6,204 nucleotides of DNA from CAYLOP01 sp964385305 (lineage in GTDB: Bacteria > Chloroflexota > Anaerolineae > Anaerolineales > E44-bin32), in NCBI GenBank assembly GCA_964385305.1, contig CAYLOP010000173.1, positions 1-6,204 on the forward strand, written 5' to 3'. Positions 1 to 5,800 of the stretch are shown here, piece by piece. Within the stretch, counting starts at the first letter, position 1; each line of letters opens with the position of its first letter. The notes under the pieces were generated by a model. It saw nothing but the letters and a program-made list of their open reading frames with translations. It made no database searches and was not told where the DNA came from. A program made the position numbers and the translations under genes.

Positions 1-914
1 CCGATGGTGGCGATCAAGATGATTCGAGTAAGGCCAGGGCGCCGAATGTACAGGTAGGTAAGGGTGGCGAGCATCAGCCCTGTTGGTGCGGCCGCTAAGG
101 CAACGTCGTGTCGGTAGAATGGGGCAGCTGTCACACTGAGAAATAGGGATAACCCCAACATGCCGGCAAGTCCAATGCTGAATAACCCCGCGCGCTGCCA
201 ACCCCTAATTGCAGCGGCGCTGACGAGAACCAATCCTGCGAGCAGGACGAGGATGACGAGTATGACATCGCCCGTTTGTGTGGTAATGAAACGGCCAAAA
301 TCCGCAAGTTCTTCGGACGCTGTTTTAATAAGCAGGAGAAATCCCATATAGCCTGAACCAACCCAGGTCAATCCCCAATCGGGCATGCGCTTGTAGAGGG
401 CGTAGAGGCCAACAACTGCGATCGAGACGACGGGTACAAGCAAGACTGCAAGGCTGGCCATGAAACGGGTGAGGCTGATGGTATAGAAAGGTCCACCGCT
501 CACAAGCGAGGATCCTGCAATCCCCACACTTATCAGGAGGAGTGGTAGCGCAGCGAGTATCGCAAGGCGAGTTCCACCGAAAAGGGGATTTTTAAAGGGC
601 GTTTCTTCAGACATGCGATTTCTCCCAAGCCGGACGTGATTTCTCACCGCAAGATTCTCAAGACCTCCTGACGAAAGCTTCGCTTCGATCCATTGGAGCC
701 ATTGGCGCCAATATTGCCGCGAGATCGCCCCTGGGAGGTCCAGGCTTTCACGAAGACATACTTGCACGAGCGGCATAAAACCCAGGTGTGCAGCAGCCTC
801 GATGGATTCCGAGAAGACCGCGCATATTTCATCTTCAAAATCGGAGCGGAACGAGCGTGGATACAGGCGGACAAGCACACCGAAAGTATGATTTAGCATG
901 CGTCGGGTAGCCAT
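1..914 (-). CDS. Multi-pass membrane protein of the PadR-linked 'LYPRxFR' type, C-terminus cut by window edge
   Basis: The frame is open from ATG at 914 to the window edge, giving 304 visible codons and no stop. The ATG overlaps the padR stop as TAATG, which suggests translational coupling and decides this start over the in-frame ATG at 614 (residue 101). The N-terminus is soluble: residues 16-34 carry LYPRSFRSDFEDEI followed by an amphipathic stretch to LCLRES-like residues near 53-57. Such an 'LYPxxFR..F..E' head is known from membrane proteins and permeases encoded next to PadR regulators. From about residue 117 the protein becomes hydrophobic, with likely helices near 117-135, 151-173, 180-196, 216-235, 242-260 and 270-290, and a further one starting at the edge. 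No catalytic motif or ATP-binding site is visible. Its role is unknown; the context says it is the main target of PadR control. I am confident it is a real gene and not confident of any function. Confidence 0.8.
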   Translation of the reverse strand, partial: MATRRMLNHTFGVLVRLYPRSFRSDFEDEICAVFSESIEAAAHLGFMPLVQVCLRESLDLPGAISRQYWRQWLQWIEAKLSSGGLENLAVRNHVRLGRNRMSEETPFKNPLFGGTRLAILAALPLLLISVGIAGSSLVSGGPFYTISLTRFMASLAVLLVPVVSIAVVGLYALYKRMPDWGLTWVGSGYMGFLLLIKTASEELADFGRFITTQTGDVILVILVLLAGLVLVSAAAIRGWQRAGLFSIGLAGMLGLSLFLSVTAAPFYRHDVALAAAPTGLMLATLTYLYIRRPGLTRIILIATI

Positions 915-1279
915 TACGGGAGCACTCTCAATGTATGCGGCCTGGCGATCTTCAACAAGGAGTCCATGCGATCAATTTCGGCTCCCAGGATTTCACTCCC
1001 TTTTCGGGTCAGGCTGTATGCCTTCCGGGTGCGCCCGGAACGATCCGTAGGATTGGATTCTCCCCAATCGTCCGCACGCACGATCCAATTCTGATCGAGC
1101 AGGCGCTTGATCGCACCATATAATGTGCCGGTGCTCAGCGTGATACGTCCCTCGCTGAGCATCTGAACGTCTTTGATGATTGCATACCCATGGCGCGGCT
1201 CGCGTGCCAGGCTGAGTAAGATATAAAACGTGGCTTCCGTGAGTGGTAGGTTATTGGAGATTTGCGCTGATGAATTCAT
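914..1279 (-). CDS. PadR-family transcriptional regulator
   Basis: This 121-residue protein is a compact winged-helix repressor of the PadR family, which binds dyad operators as a dimer and often controls its own operon. The family signature is clear: LPLTEATFYILLSLAREPRHGYAI (residues about 11-34) forms the first helices. The recognition helix region STGTLYGAIKRLLDQNWI spans residues 49-66, and the wing ends in RKAYSLTRKGSEIL (85-98). The short C-terminal helix places it among the small (subfamily-2 type) PadR proteins. The ATG at 1279 is the first possible start in this frame because the codon before it is TGA. No clear Shine-Dalgarno site is visible. The gene is co-transcribed with the membrane protein that follows (1-base overlap), and its promoter carries a perfect palindrome, so autorepression is likely. 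The ligand is unknown. Confidence 0.93.
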   Translation of the reverse strand: MNSSAQISNNLPLTEATFYILLSLAREPRHGYAIIKDVQMLSEGRITLSTGTLYGAIKRLLDQNWIVRADDWGESNPTDRSGRTRKAYSLTRKGSEILGAEIDRMDSLLKIARPHTLRVLP

Positions 1280-1306
1280 TCATCTGACCAAATATGTCGA
1301 TGCACG

Positions 1307-1327
1307 ATATGTCGTGACACGACATAT
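1307..1327. promoter_or_regulatory. Perfect 21-bp palindrome, likely PadR operator
   Basis: The left arm ATATGTCGTG (1307-1316) and the right arm CACGACATAT (1318-1327) are exact reverse complements around a single central base at 1317. It lies at the -10 box and start point of the padR promoter, where bound repressor would block RNA polymerase. ATGT/ACAT dyads are typical of PadR operators, so the match with the neighbouring regulator is good. A further copy of the half-site ATATGTCG sits at 1292-1299, spaced exactly 15 bp from the first, and could be an auxiliary site. Binding itself is inferred. Confidence 0.72.
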
Positions 1328-1353
1328 ATTAGCAGGATTCCATATTAAGTCAA
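1326..1353 (-). promoter_or_regulatory. Sigma70-type promoter of padR and the membrane gene
   Basis: Read on the minus strand, a TTGACT -35 box lies at 1353-1348 and a TAATAT -10 box at 1331-1326, separated by 16 bp. Both are close to consensus (5/6 each). Transcription would begin near 1319, giving a leader of about 40 bases before the padR ATG. The -10 box overlaps the palindrome at 1307-1327 by two bases. Confidence 0.7.
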
Positions 1354-1609
1354 GTTGTGGTGTCCTCCGACCGGATTTCTGATGGCGCTGTGTCAGGACA
1401 GATGTATAGAATGTTTGAACTTTTATCAGCAGGGAGAGGGTATTAATTATGGCGCGAGCCGGCACCGGAATCCATGGATGGCTTATTCAACGGGTTTTAT
1501 GAGGCCAGGCATGGTCATAGGTTGTATAGAGGGCATATCTCGAGACATTTTCAAACAATGGAATGATGCACTTCATAGATTTACTCACCAAAATAGGAAT
1601 GGATTGGAC
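1354..1609 (+). other. Stretch without a convincing gene between padR promoter and the Cys-x-Cys gene
   Basis: The reading frame of the downstream gene stays open back to TTG at 1355 and contains ATG codons at 1382, 1475, 1499 and 1511. The predicted residues there look non-conserved and the region is AT-richer and irregular. A tiny frame at 1449-1502 (17 residues, MARAGTGIHGWLIQRVL) has a purine-rich GGGAGAGGG about 8 bases upstream. It ends quickly and I cannot say it is translated. I see no confident promoter pair for the downstream gene, although one must lie here or further upstream. Confidence 0.4.
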
Positions 1610-2311
1610 ATGATGGAAGGAACCGATTTTGAGCGTACATGGTTGAAGAAAATTTCGACCGGTCTTGATCGGTATGCAGGAGAGGAGATCCGATTGACCG
1701 TCATGGAAGGGAGCGCAGGCTTGTCTTCGCAGTCCAGTCCACAGGACGTAATCCGGTGGTCAAAGTCCGCCATGGAGCGCTTGGATTCGCTTGTGGAGCA
1801 CGACAAAAGGGCGGCGGTCATGATGGGCTGCGCATGCCAATATCCGAAAGCAGCCCTGCAACCCATGCGGGAGATGTATGCGACCACCCGCGAACTCGAA
1901 GGCGTGCACCGTATGCTGCAGGAGCAGTTCGAGATCTTTCTCCGAGAGACGCTTGGCTTAGCAGAAGAAACCATAGAAGAGATCTTGTCTCGTGGGTGGG
2001 GGGCTGCGGGTGTCCTTGATGGAGGTCGGGTTCTCGCGACGAAGATACCAAAGAGCGGAAATCTTATCGAATACTTGCGGGAGCCAGATCGGGAGAAGCG
2101 CCGCCAGTTGTATTGTCACTGCCCAAGAGTGCGTGAAATACTAAAAAGTGGGGAGACCATTTCCATGACCTATTGCTATTGTGGCGCAGGATATTATAAG
2201 GGAATGTGGGAGGAAATTCTGCAAGTGCCGGTCCGTGTTGAACTTCTCAGGAGCGTTCTCGGAGGCGATGATGTATGCTCCGTCGTCGTCCATTTGCCGG
2301 CTGAAGGGTGA
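1610..2311 (+). CDS. Hypothetical protein with three Cys-x-Cys pairs (resembles DUF6144-type / V4R-like proteins)
   Basis: The 233-residue protein has no signal peptide or membrane segment, so it is probably cytoplasmic. Three Cys-x-Cys pairs stand out: GCACQYP (Cys74, Cys76), YCHCP (Cys169, Cys171) and YCYCGAG (Cys189, Cys191), with a further Cys223 in the final GDDVCSVVVHLP. The 'GD.VC....HLP' end resembles the C-terminus of V4R and ATC-hydrolase-like domains. From memory the whole protein matches families listed as DUF6144; I could not verify this. Such cysteines suggest metal (Zn or Fe-S) or thiol chemistry, which is inference. ATG 1610 (with an adjacent ATG at 1613) is chosen because the coherent sequence ERTWLKKISTGLDRYAGEE begins here and AGGA lies 11 bases upstream. 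A start as early as TTG 1355 would add 85 unconvincing residues. It stands alone, 426 bp before the next intact gene. Confidence 0.8.
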   Translation: MMEGTDFERTWLKKISTGLDRYAGEEIRLTVMEGSAGLSSQSSPQDVIRWSKSAMERLDSLVEHDKRAAVMMGCACQYPKAALQPMREMYATTRELEGVHRMLQEQFEIFLRETLGLAEETIEEILSRGWGAAGVLDGGRVLATKIPKSGNLIEYLREPDREKRRQLYCHCPRVREILKSGETISMTYCYCGAGYYKGMWEEILQVPVRVELLRSVLGGDDVCSVVVHLPAEG

Positions 2312-2349
2312 TTGCGAACGATTGCGGAAGCTAAGACCAATTTATCAGA

Positions 2350-2694
2350 TCACAACGAAGTCTTCAGTTGGGAGAATGTTTGCGATGCAGCATGCGTTAT
2401 TGCGATCATCGTCTTCGAGGGGCAACGGAAGTTGGTGCGTACACCACGGGGATAAACTTGTACGCTGCTGTCAGTCGGTCTGAATGTTTTCACGTTCCCA
2501 GGCTTCATAAAGAATGGGTGCTCATCGCGTGTGCTCCACTCGACGCGGCCGCTTTCGAGAATCGGTTGGAGCACCTGCGTCCGCCAAGTACGCTACAGTT
2601 TATCATCCTCTTCAAGCTCGAATTCCCAGGGGTGAGAATTGACGGAGCACGAAACGAGCCTTGCTAGTGACCCTCGCGAGATTTCTCCTCGCAT
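2350..2694 (-). pseudogene. Possible decayed gene on the minus strand, broken by one TAG
   Basis: Between the Cys-x-Cys gene and the pseudouridine synthase there is no intact gene. On the minus strand one frame runs from ATG at 2694 to TGA at 2350-2352 with a single in-frame TAG at 2593-2595 (codon 34). The residues around it read HPWEFELEEDDKL, stop, RTWRTQVLQPILESGRVEW and on to DEHPFF and PGNVKTFRPTDSSVQVYPRG, and the codons look GC-ended in a coding-like way. I do not recognise the family. An overlapping plus-strand frame (2368-2667, TTG start) is also open, so both may be chance. The rest of the 2312-2737 gap holds only a probable promoter near its right end. Confidence 0.28.
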
Positions 2695-2702
2695 TATACA
2701 AT
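2674..2702 (+). promoter_or_regulatory. Weak candidate promoter of the pseudouridine synthase gene
   Basis: TACAAT at 2697-2702 matches the -10 consensus in 5 of 6 positions. Seventeen bases upstream is only a poor -35, TCGCGA (3 of 6). A short inverted repeat, GCGAG at 2676-2680 and CTCGC at 2688-2692, sits between the boxes. The predicted start would leave about 28 bases of leader before the ATG at 2738. Confidence 0.3.
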
Positions 2703-2737
2703 CTATTTGCATTTAGACCTCTTACGAGATTGATAAT

Positions 2738-3385
2738 ATGTTCACGGTACTCTTTGAAAACGGCGATCTCATCGCCGTCGACAAGCCCGATGGATTGGCG
2801 ACCATCGCAGAGAAAGATCCCACAAAGCCATCCATCCATACCGGCCTTGAGAAGGCGCATAACGAAAAACTATACGTTGTGCATCGTCTGGATAAGGCTG
2901 TCAGCGGAGTCTTGATCTTTGCCAGGAATGTGGACGCGCATCGCTATCTCAACAGCTTGTTTTCTGAGCGCAAAATCTTGAAAAAATATATAGCCCTGAC
3001 CCATGGTGTGATTGTGGATGCTCGAGGGACGATCGATCGACCCCTTCGCCAGTATGGTTCAGGGCGCATGGGAGTCGATGAGGAGCGGGATAAACCGAGC
3101 GAAACCGCGTACGTTGTGCTGGAACGTTACCGGGCGAATACCCTTGTTGAGGTCCATCTCATCACCGGAAGACGCCACCAGATTCGTATACACCTCTACA
3201 GCATTGGACATCCCATCATCGGGGATCTTCGCTATGGCGAAAAAACACGCCAATCGGCTTATCCACGCTTGATGCTCCATGCTCGGGAGGCTTCGTTCGA
3301 TCTTCCCTCCGGGGAGAGGCTGGTGATCGAAGCTCCTCTTCCAGCCTCCTTTCAAGCTGTGCTGGATGGTTTAATTACCAAATGA
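2738..3385 (+). CDS. RluA-family RNA pseudouridine synthase
   Basis: This 215-residue enzyme isomerises uridine to pseudouridine in structured RNA (rRNA or tRNA; the target cannot be told from the sequence). It opens with the typical VLFENGDLIAVDKPDGLAT (residues 4-22). The catalytic loop VHRLDKAVSGVLIFAR lies at 48-63, in which Asp52 is the nucleophile, and the second conserved motif LITGRRHQIRIHL is at 141-153, followed by GHPIIGDLRYG (157-167). There is no N-terminal S4 RNA-binding domain, so it is the short single-domain form. HRLDKAVSG differs slightly from the common HRLDRDTSG but keeps the Asp. The ATG at 2738 fits the family's N-terminus; only a weak CGAGA lies 8 bases upstream. The alpha/beta hydrolase gene follows after 37 bases and may be co-transcribed. 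Confidence 0.93.
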   Translation: MFTVLFENGDLIAVDKPDGLATIAEKDPTKPSIHTGLEKAHNEKLYVVHRLDKAVSGVLIFARNVDAHRYLNSLFSERKILKKYIALTHGVIVDARGTIDRPLRQYGSGRMGVDEERDKPSETAYVVLERYRANTLVEVHLITGRRHQIRIHLYSIGHPIIGDLRYGEKTRQSAYPRLMLHAREASFDLPSGERLVIEAPLPASFQAVLDGLITK

Positions 3386-3422
3386 ATTGCACGCGCGCGG
3401 GATTAGAAAGCGAGACATACAC

Positions 3423-4304
3423 ATGGGAATGAGCTCTTTATGGTTCTCGAGCGAGAAGGAGCGATTGAACGCCCAAACGCGAGCAGCGGCGCCGGGAGAG
3501 TTCATCGCCCTGACGGATGGGGTCACACATTACGAGGTTGCCGGTCCGGAAGGTGGACAGCCGGTTGTGCTTGTTCATGGGTTCTCTGTCCCCTATCACA
3601 TCTGGGATCCCACTTTCGAGGCGCTCGTAGAGGCGGATTTCCGTGTATTGCGCTACGATTTATTGGGGCGCGGCTATTCTGACCGACCGAAGCTGGCGTA
3701 CACGCGTACTCTTTTCGACAAACAGCTTTTTGAACTCATCCATGGCTTGTCCATGAGCCCACCTGTCGATCTCATCGGTTTGTCGATGGGCGGCGCGATC
3801 TCGGCTGTCTTCACCGCCCGGCATCCCGAGTGGGTGCGGAAACTCGTCCTCATTGATCCGGCTGGTGTACCTTTGAAACAATCTCCGGCTGCCTCCTTGA
3901 TCCAATTGCCTGGCATCGGCGAGTTGTGCATGCATCTCTTCGGTGATTGGTTTTTCCTTTCAAGCCTGCGCAAAGATTATGCGCAGGTGATCGACCTTGA
4001 TGCCTATGAGGCCAAGTACCGTGTGCAGATGCGCTTCGGTGGGTTCAAACGCGCATTGCTCTCCACCTTGCGCAACGGTCTGCCCACCGATGCACTTGAG
4101 GAATACCGGCAAATTGGAGAGCGCGACCGCCCTATTCTCCTGATCTGGGGGAAGGAAGACCGTACGGTTCCTTTTGAGCAGAGCGCGCTTGTGCGAAGCT
4201 TGCTTCCGGAGGCAGCGTTCTACGCCATCGATGGCGCGGCGCATTTGCCACACATCGAGAAAGCCGACCACGTAAACCCATTGATCCTCCATTTCTTGGC
4301 GTGA
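3423..4304 (+). CDS. Alpha/beta-fold hydrolase
   Basis: The 293-residue protein is an alpha/beta hydrolase of the esterase, C-C bond hydrolase (MhpC/BphD-like) and epoxide-hydrolase-like group. The oxyanion segment VLVHGFSVPYHIWD is at 49-62. Strand and turn VLRYDLLGRGYSDRP follow at 75-89, and the nucleophile elbow GLSMGG has Ser121. The acid is probably Asp246 in WGKEDRTVP, and the base His274 in GAAHLPHIEKAD. A serine nucleophile excludes haloalkane dehalogenase or classic epoxide hydrolase chemistry, where it is Asp. The cap domain lies between about 147 and 230. No signal peptide is evident. The start is not certain: the frame is open back to TTG 3387, but ATG 3423 (or 3429) fits better. 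The substrate is unknown. It follows the pseudouridine synthase by 37 bases and is complete at its C-terminus. Confidence 0.92.
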   Translation: MGMSSLWFSSEKERLNAQTRAAAPGEFIALTDGVTHYEVAGPEGGQPVVLVHGFSVPYHIWDPTFEALVEADFRVLRYDLLGRGYSDRPKLAYTRTLFDKQLFELIHGLSMSPPVDLIGLSMGGAISAVFTARHPEWVRKLVLIDPAGVPLKQSPAASLIQLPGIGELCMHLFGDWFFLSSLRKDYAQVIDLDAYEAKYRVQMRFGGFKRALLSTLRNGLPTDALEEYRQIGERDRPILLIWGKEDRTVPFEQSALVRSLLPEAAFYAIDGAAHLPHIEKADHVNPLILHFLA

Positions 4305-4361
4305 CGGCTTCGTGCTCACATGGGAAGGGATTGTGAGGCATGAGCCCTCAATTGAACGTCC

Positions 4362-4670
4362 GTTATCGGGCTTGCAGAGGAAGTGTTCTGGCGTGGGTAC
4401 ATGATGAATCGATTGGGTGATGCTTTTGGGCGTTTCACCGGTCTACTGACAAGCGCCTTCTTATTTGGATTGGCGCATGTCATTTCACATGTTGCACGGT
4501 TTGGGTTTGGATCCGCATACGAATTGGGAATCGTCTTTGTGAAGCCGTTGCTTGGTGGATTGCTACTTGGAGCTATCTACCTCAAATCGAGGAACATCAT
4601 CCCCGGGGCTATTTTTCATATGGGGATGAACGCTTACCTCACGAGATTCCTGGCGCTATTCAGTGCGTGA
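4362..4670 (+). pseudogene. CPBP-family intramembrane metalloprotease, N-terminally truncated
   Basis: CPBP (Abi/CAAX) proteases are multi-pass membrane enzymes that use Glu and His residues to bind a metal. All three core motifs are present: AEEVFWRGY (4374-4400, the EExxxR motif), FLFGLAH (FxxxH) and FHMGMN (HxxxN). Hydrophobic stretches surround the latter two. The usual two or more N-terminal helices are missing. The frame has a TGA at 4353-4355 just before the homology. The first possible starts are GTG 4383 and ATG 4401, both inside or after the EE motif, so any product from them would lose the catalytic glutamates. An ATG at 4340 with upstream AAGGGA is in another frame, so a frameshift plus deletion could explain the remnant. 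It ends naturally at TGA 4668-4670. Most likely a degraded gene; a sequencing or assembly error is possible. Confidence 0.7.
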
Positions 4671-4702
4671 GTGCCGATGCATTTTTCGAAGGAGGCATAA
4701 GG

Positions 4703-4759
4703 ATGCAGCGGGCGTGTCTCTTTCCCACGCCTTTTCGCGTGTCGCCAAGTCGAAACTAA
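4703..4759 (+). CDS. Possible tiny ORF (18 residues) with strong ribosome site over a terminator
   Basis: ATG 4703 is preceded by AAGGAGG with 7 bases of spacing, one of the strongest Shine-Dalgarno sites in the window. The frame ends at TAA 4757-4759 (MQRACLFPTPFRVSPSRN). The hairpin at 4711-4735 lies inside it. It could be a leader peptide, the surviving 5' end of a lost gene, or chance. Translation is unproven. Confidence 0.25.
   Translation: MQRACLFPTPFRVSPSRN
4711..4735 (+). terminator. Probable Rho-independent terminator after the CPBP remnant
   Basis: GGCGTG (4711-4716) and CACGCC (4726-4731) form a 6-bp GC-rich stem with a 9-base loop, followed directly by TTTT (4732-4735). It lies 41 bases after the CPBP stop and just before the promoter of the next gene, so it would separate the two transcription units. 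The T-tract is short, so efficiency may be moderate. Confidence 0.55.
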
Positions 4760-4770
4760 AGGTCGATAAT
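4742..4770 (+). promoter_or_regulatory. Candidate promoter of the toroid protein gene
   Basis: TCGCCA at 4742-4747 (4 of 6 to TTGACA) is followed after 17 bp by GATAAT at 4765-4770 (5 of 6 to TATAAT). It sits immediately downstream of the terminator and gives a leader of about 37 bases to ATG 4814. Confidence 0.42.
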
Positions 4771-4777
4771 TGCGACC
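4761..4777. promoter_or_regulatory. Short inverted repeat over the -10 box, possible operator
   Basis: GGTCG (4761-4765) and CGACC (4773-4777) are exact inverted arms around ATAATTG. The -10 box of the candidate promoter lies inside, so a bound factor could block it. No regulator for it is visible in the window. Confidence 0.3.
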
Positions 4778-4813
4778 CGGTGCGCATTAGGTTGGAATTT
4801 GGTGGGCGGGATT

Positions 4814-5794
4814 ATGTCACCTTTGAAAATCAATCTTAAGCAAGACCCCCTTCCTGCGCTTCTAGCGCAGGACTCCACGGCGCTCACTTACTTTGTGAGA
4901 CGAGATCTTCTTGACGAAGACACTGGTGGTGTGAAAGATCTCTGGGAGCTCAAGGAACCGCGCAAGATCCTCATGAAGCAAGGTGCAGACGGCTCCTGGC
5001 GTTATCCTGGCAAGAACCGTGAGGTATTTCGGGATACGAACTACGACCTCCTCGAGACCTTTCGCAATCTGTGTGTTCTCATCGCGAAATACTGCTTTAA
5101 CCGACGTAACCCTGCGATCGCGAGTGCGGCGGAGTACGTATTCTCCTGCCAGACACCCGAGGGGGATATTCGGGGTATCCTTGGCAATCAATACATGCCT
5201 TATTACCATGGTGCGATCCTTGAATTGCTTATCGAGGCGGATTATGCTGAAGATGAGCGGGTCAGGCTTGGCCTCGAATGGCTGCTCTCCTTACGGCAGG
5301 AAGACGGCGGATGGGTTGTGCCAATGCAAACCGTGCCTTCAAAAGAGCGAACTGGAGATATTTGGCGCGCCGCTCCCATTCGCGCCGATCCGTCCCGGCA
5401 TTCTTCACAACTCGCGACAGGCATGGTTTTAAGAGCGTTCGCAGCTCATCCCGCCTATCGCTCGAGGGAGGCTGTGCGCCGTGCCGGGGACATGCTCAAG
5501 GCGCGGTTTTTCAAATCAGATCGATATAACGACCGTAAAGCGCCGAAGTATTGGACCAAGTTTCAATACCCCTTCTGGTGGTCGAACCTTCTAACGGCGC
5601 TCGATTCGTTATCAAAAATCGGATACACCTCGAAGGATAACGATATCGCTCGCGGGCTCGATTGGTTTCTGAAAAATCAGGAAGAGGATGGACTGTGGGA
5701 AACTTCCTATGGAAAGGCGAAAGATCAAGAGATGCGCGCTTGGATTGGACTGGCAGTTTGCCGTGTCTTCAAGCGTCTGGAGGATGCAAAGTAG
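4814..5794 (+). CDS. Prenyltransferase/squalene-oxidase-repeat (alpha-toroid) protein without cyclase acid motif
   Basis: The 326-residue protein shows spaced repeats of the type found in (alpha/alpha)6 toroids such as squalene-hopene cyclase: KQGADGSW (55-62), CQTPEGDI (112-119), LRQEDGGW (160-167) and KNQEEDGLW (287-295). Each is followed by helices rich in Leu and Ala, for example FWWSNLLTALDSLSKIGY at 254-271. The DxDD motif that protonates squalene is not present, and the protein is about half the length of a two-domain cyclase, so it is probably not a canonical cyclase. It may bind a hydrophobic ligand or be a non-cyclising relative; function unknown. No signal peptide is seen. The frame is open back to TTG 4799 and GTG 4802, but ATG 4814 is preferred since the family-like sequence DPLPALLAQD begins soon after. 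A hydrolase gene starts 6 bases after its stop, so the two form an operon. Confidence 0.85.
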   Translation: MSPLKINLKQDPLPALLAQDSTALTYFVRRDLLDEDTGGVKDLWELKEPRKILMKQGADGSWRYPGKNREVFRDTNYDLLETFRNLCVLIAKYCFNRRNPAIASAAEYVFSCQTPEGDIRGILGNQYMPYYHGAILELLIEADYAEDERVRLGLEWLLSLRQEDGGWVVPMQTVPSKERTGDIWRAAPIRADPSRHSSQLATGMVLRAFAAHPAYRSREAVRRAGDMLKARFFKSDRYNDRKAPKYWTKFQYPFWWSNLLTALDSLSKIGYTSKDNDIARGLDWFLKNQEEDGLWETSYGKAKDQEMRAWIGLAVCRVFKRLEDAK

Positions 5795-5800
5795 ATCGCG

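Noticed and set aside
644..880. Alternative minus-strand frame (78 codons) inside the membrane protein gene
   Set aside because: The other minus-strand frame is open across the whole region, is coupled to padR and carries the LYPRxFR motif; this one is a shadow.
2312..2331. Short direct repeat of ATTGCG just after the Cys-x-Cys gene stop
   Set aside because: Two 6-base copies are expected by chance and no structure surrounds them.
2368..2667. Plus-strand 99-codon frame starting at TTG in the gap before the pseudouridine synthase
   Set aside because: It has a non-ATG start, no ribosome site and no recognisable motif. It overlaps the more protein-like minus-strand frame, so I treat it as chance or shadow.
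4315..4337. Inverted repeat CTCACA / TGTGAG with an 11-base loop after the first hydrolase gene
   Set aside because: The stem is only 6 bp with mixed composition and is not followed by a T-tract, so I do not call it a terminator.
4814..5794. Calling the toroid gene a squalene-hopene cyclase
   Set aside because: It is about half the usual length and lacks DxDD, so only the fold-level similarity is supported.
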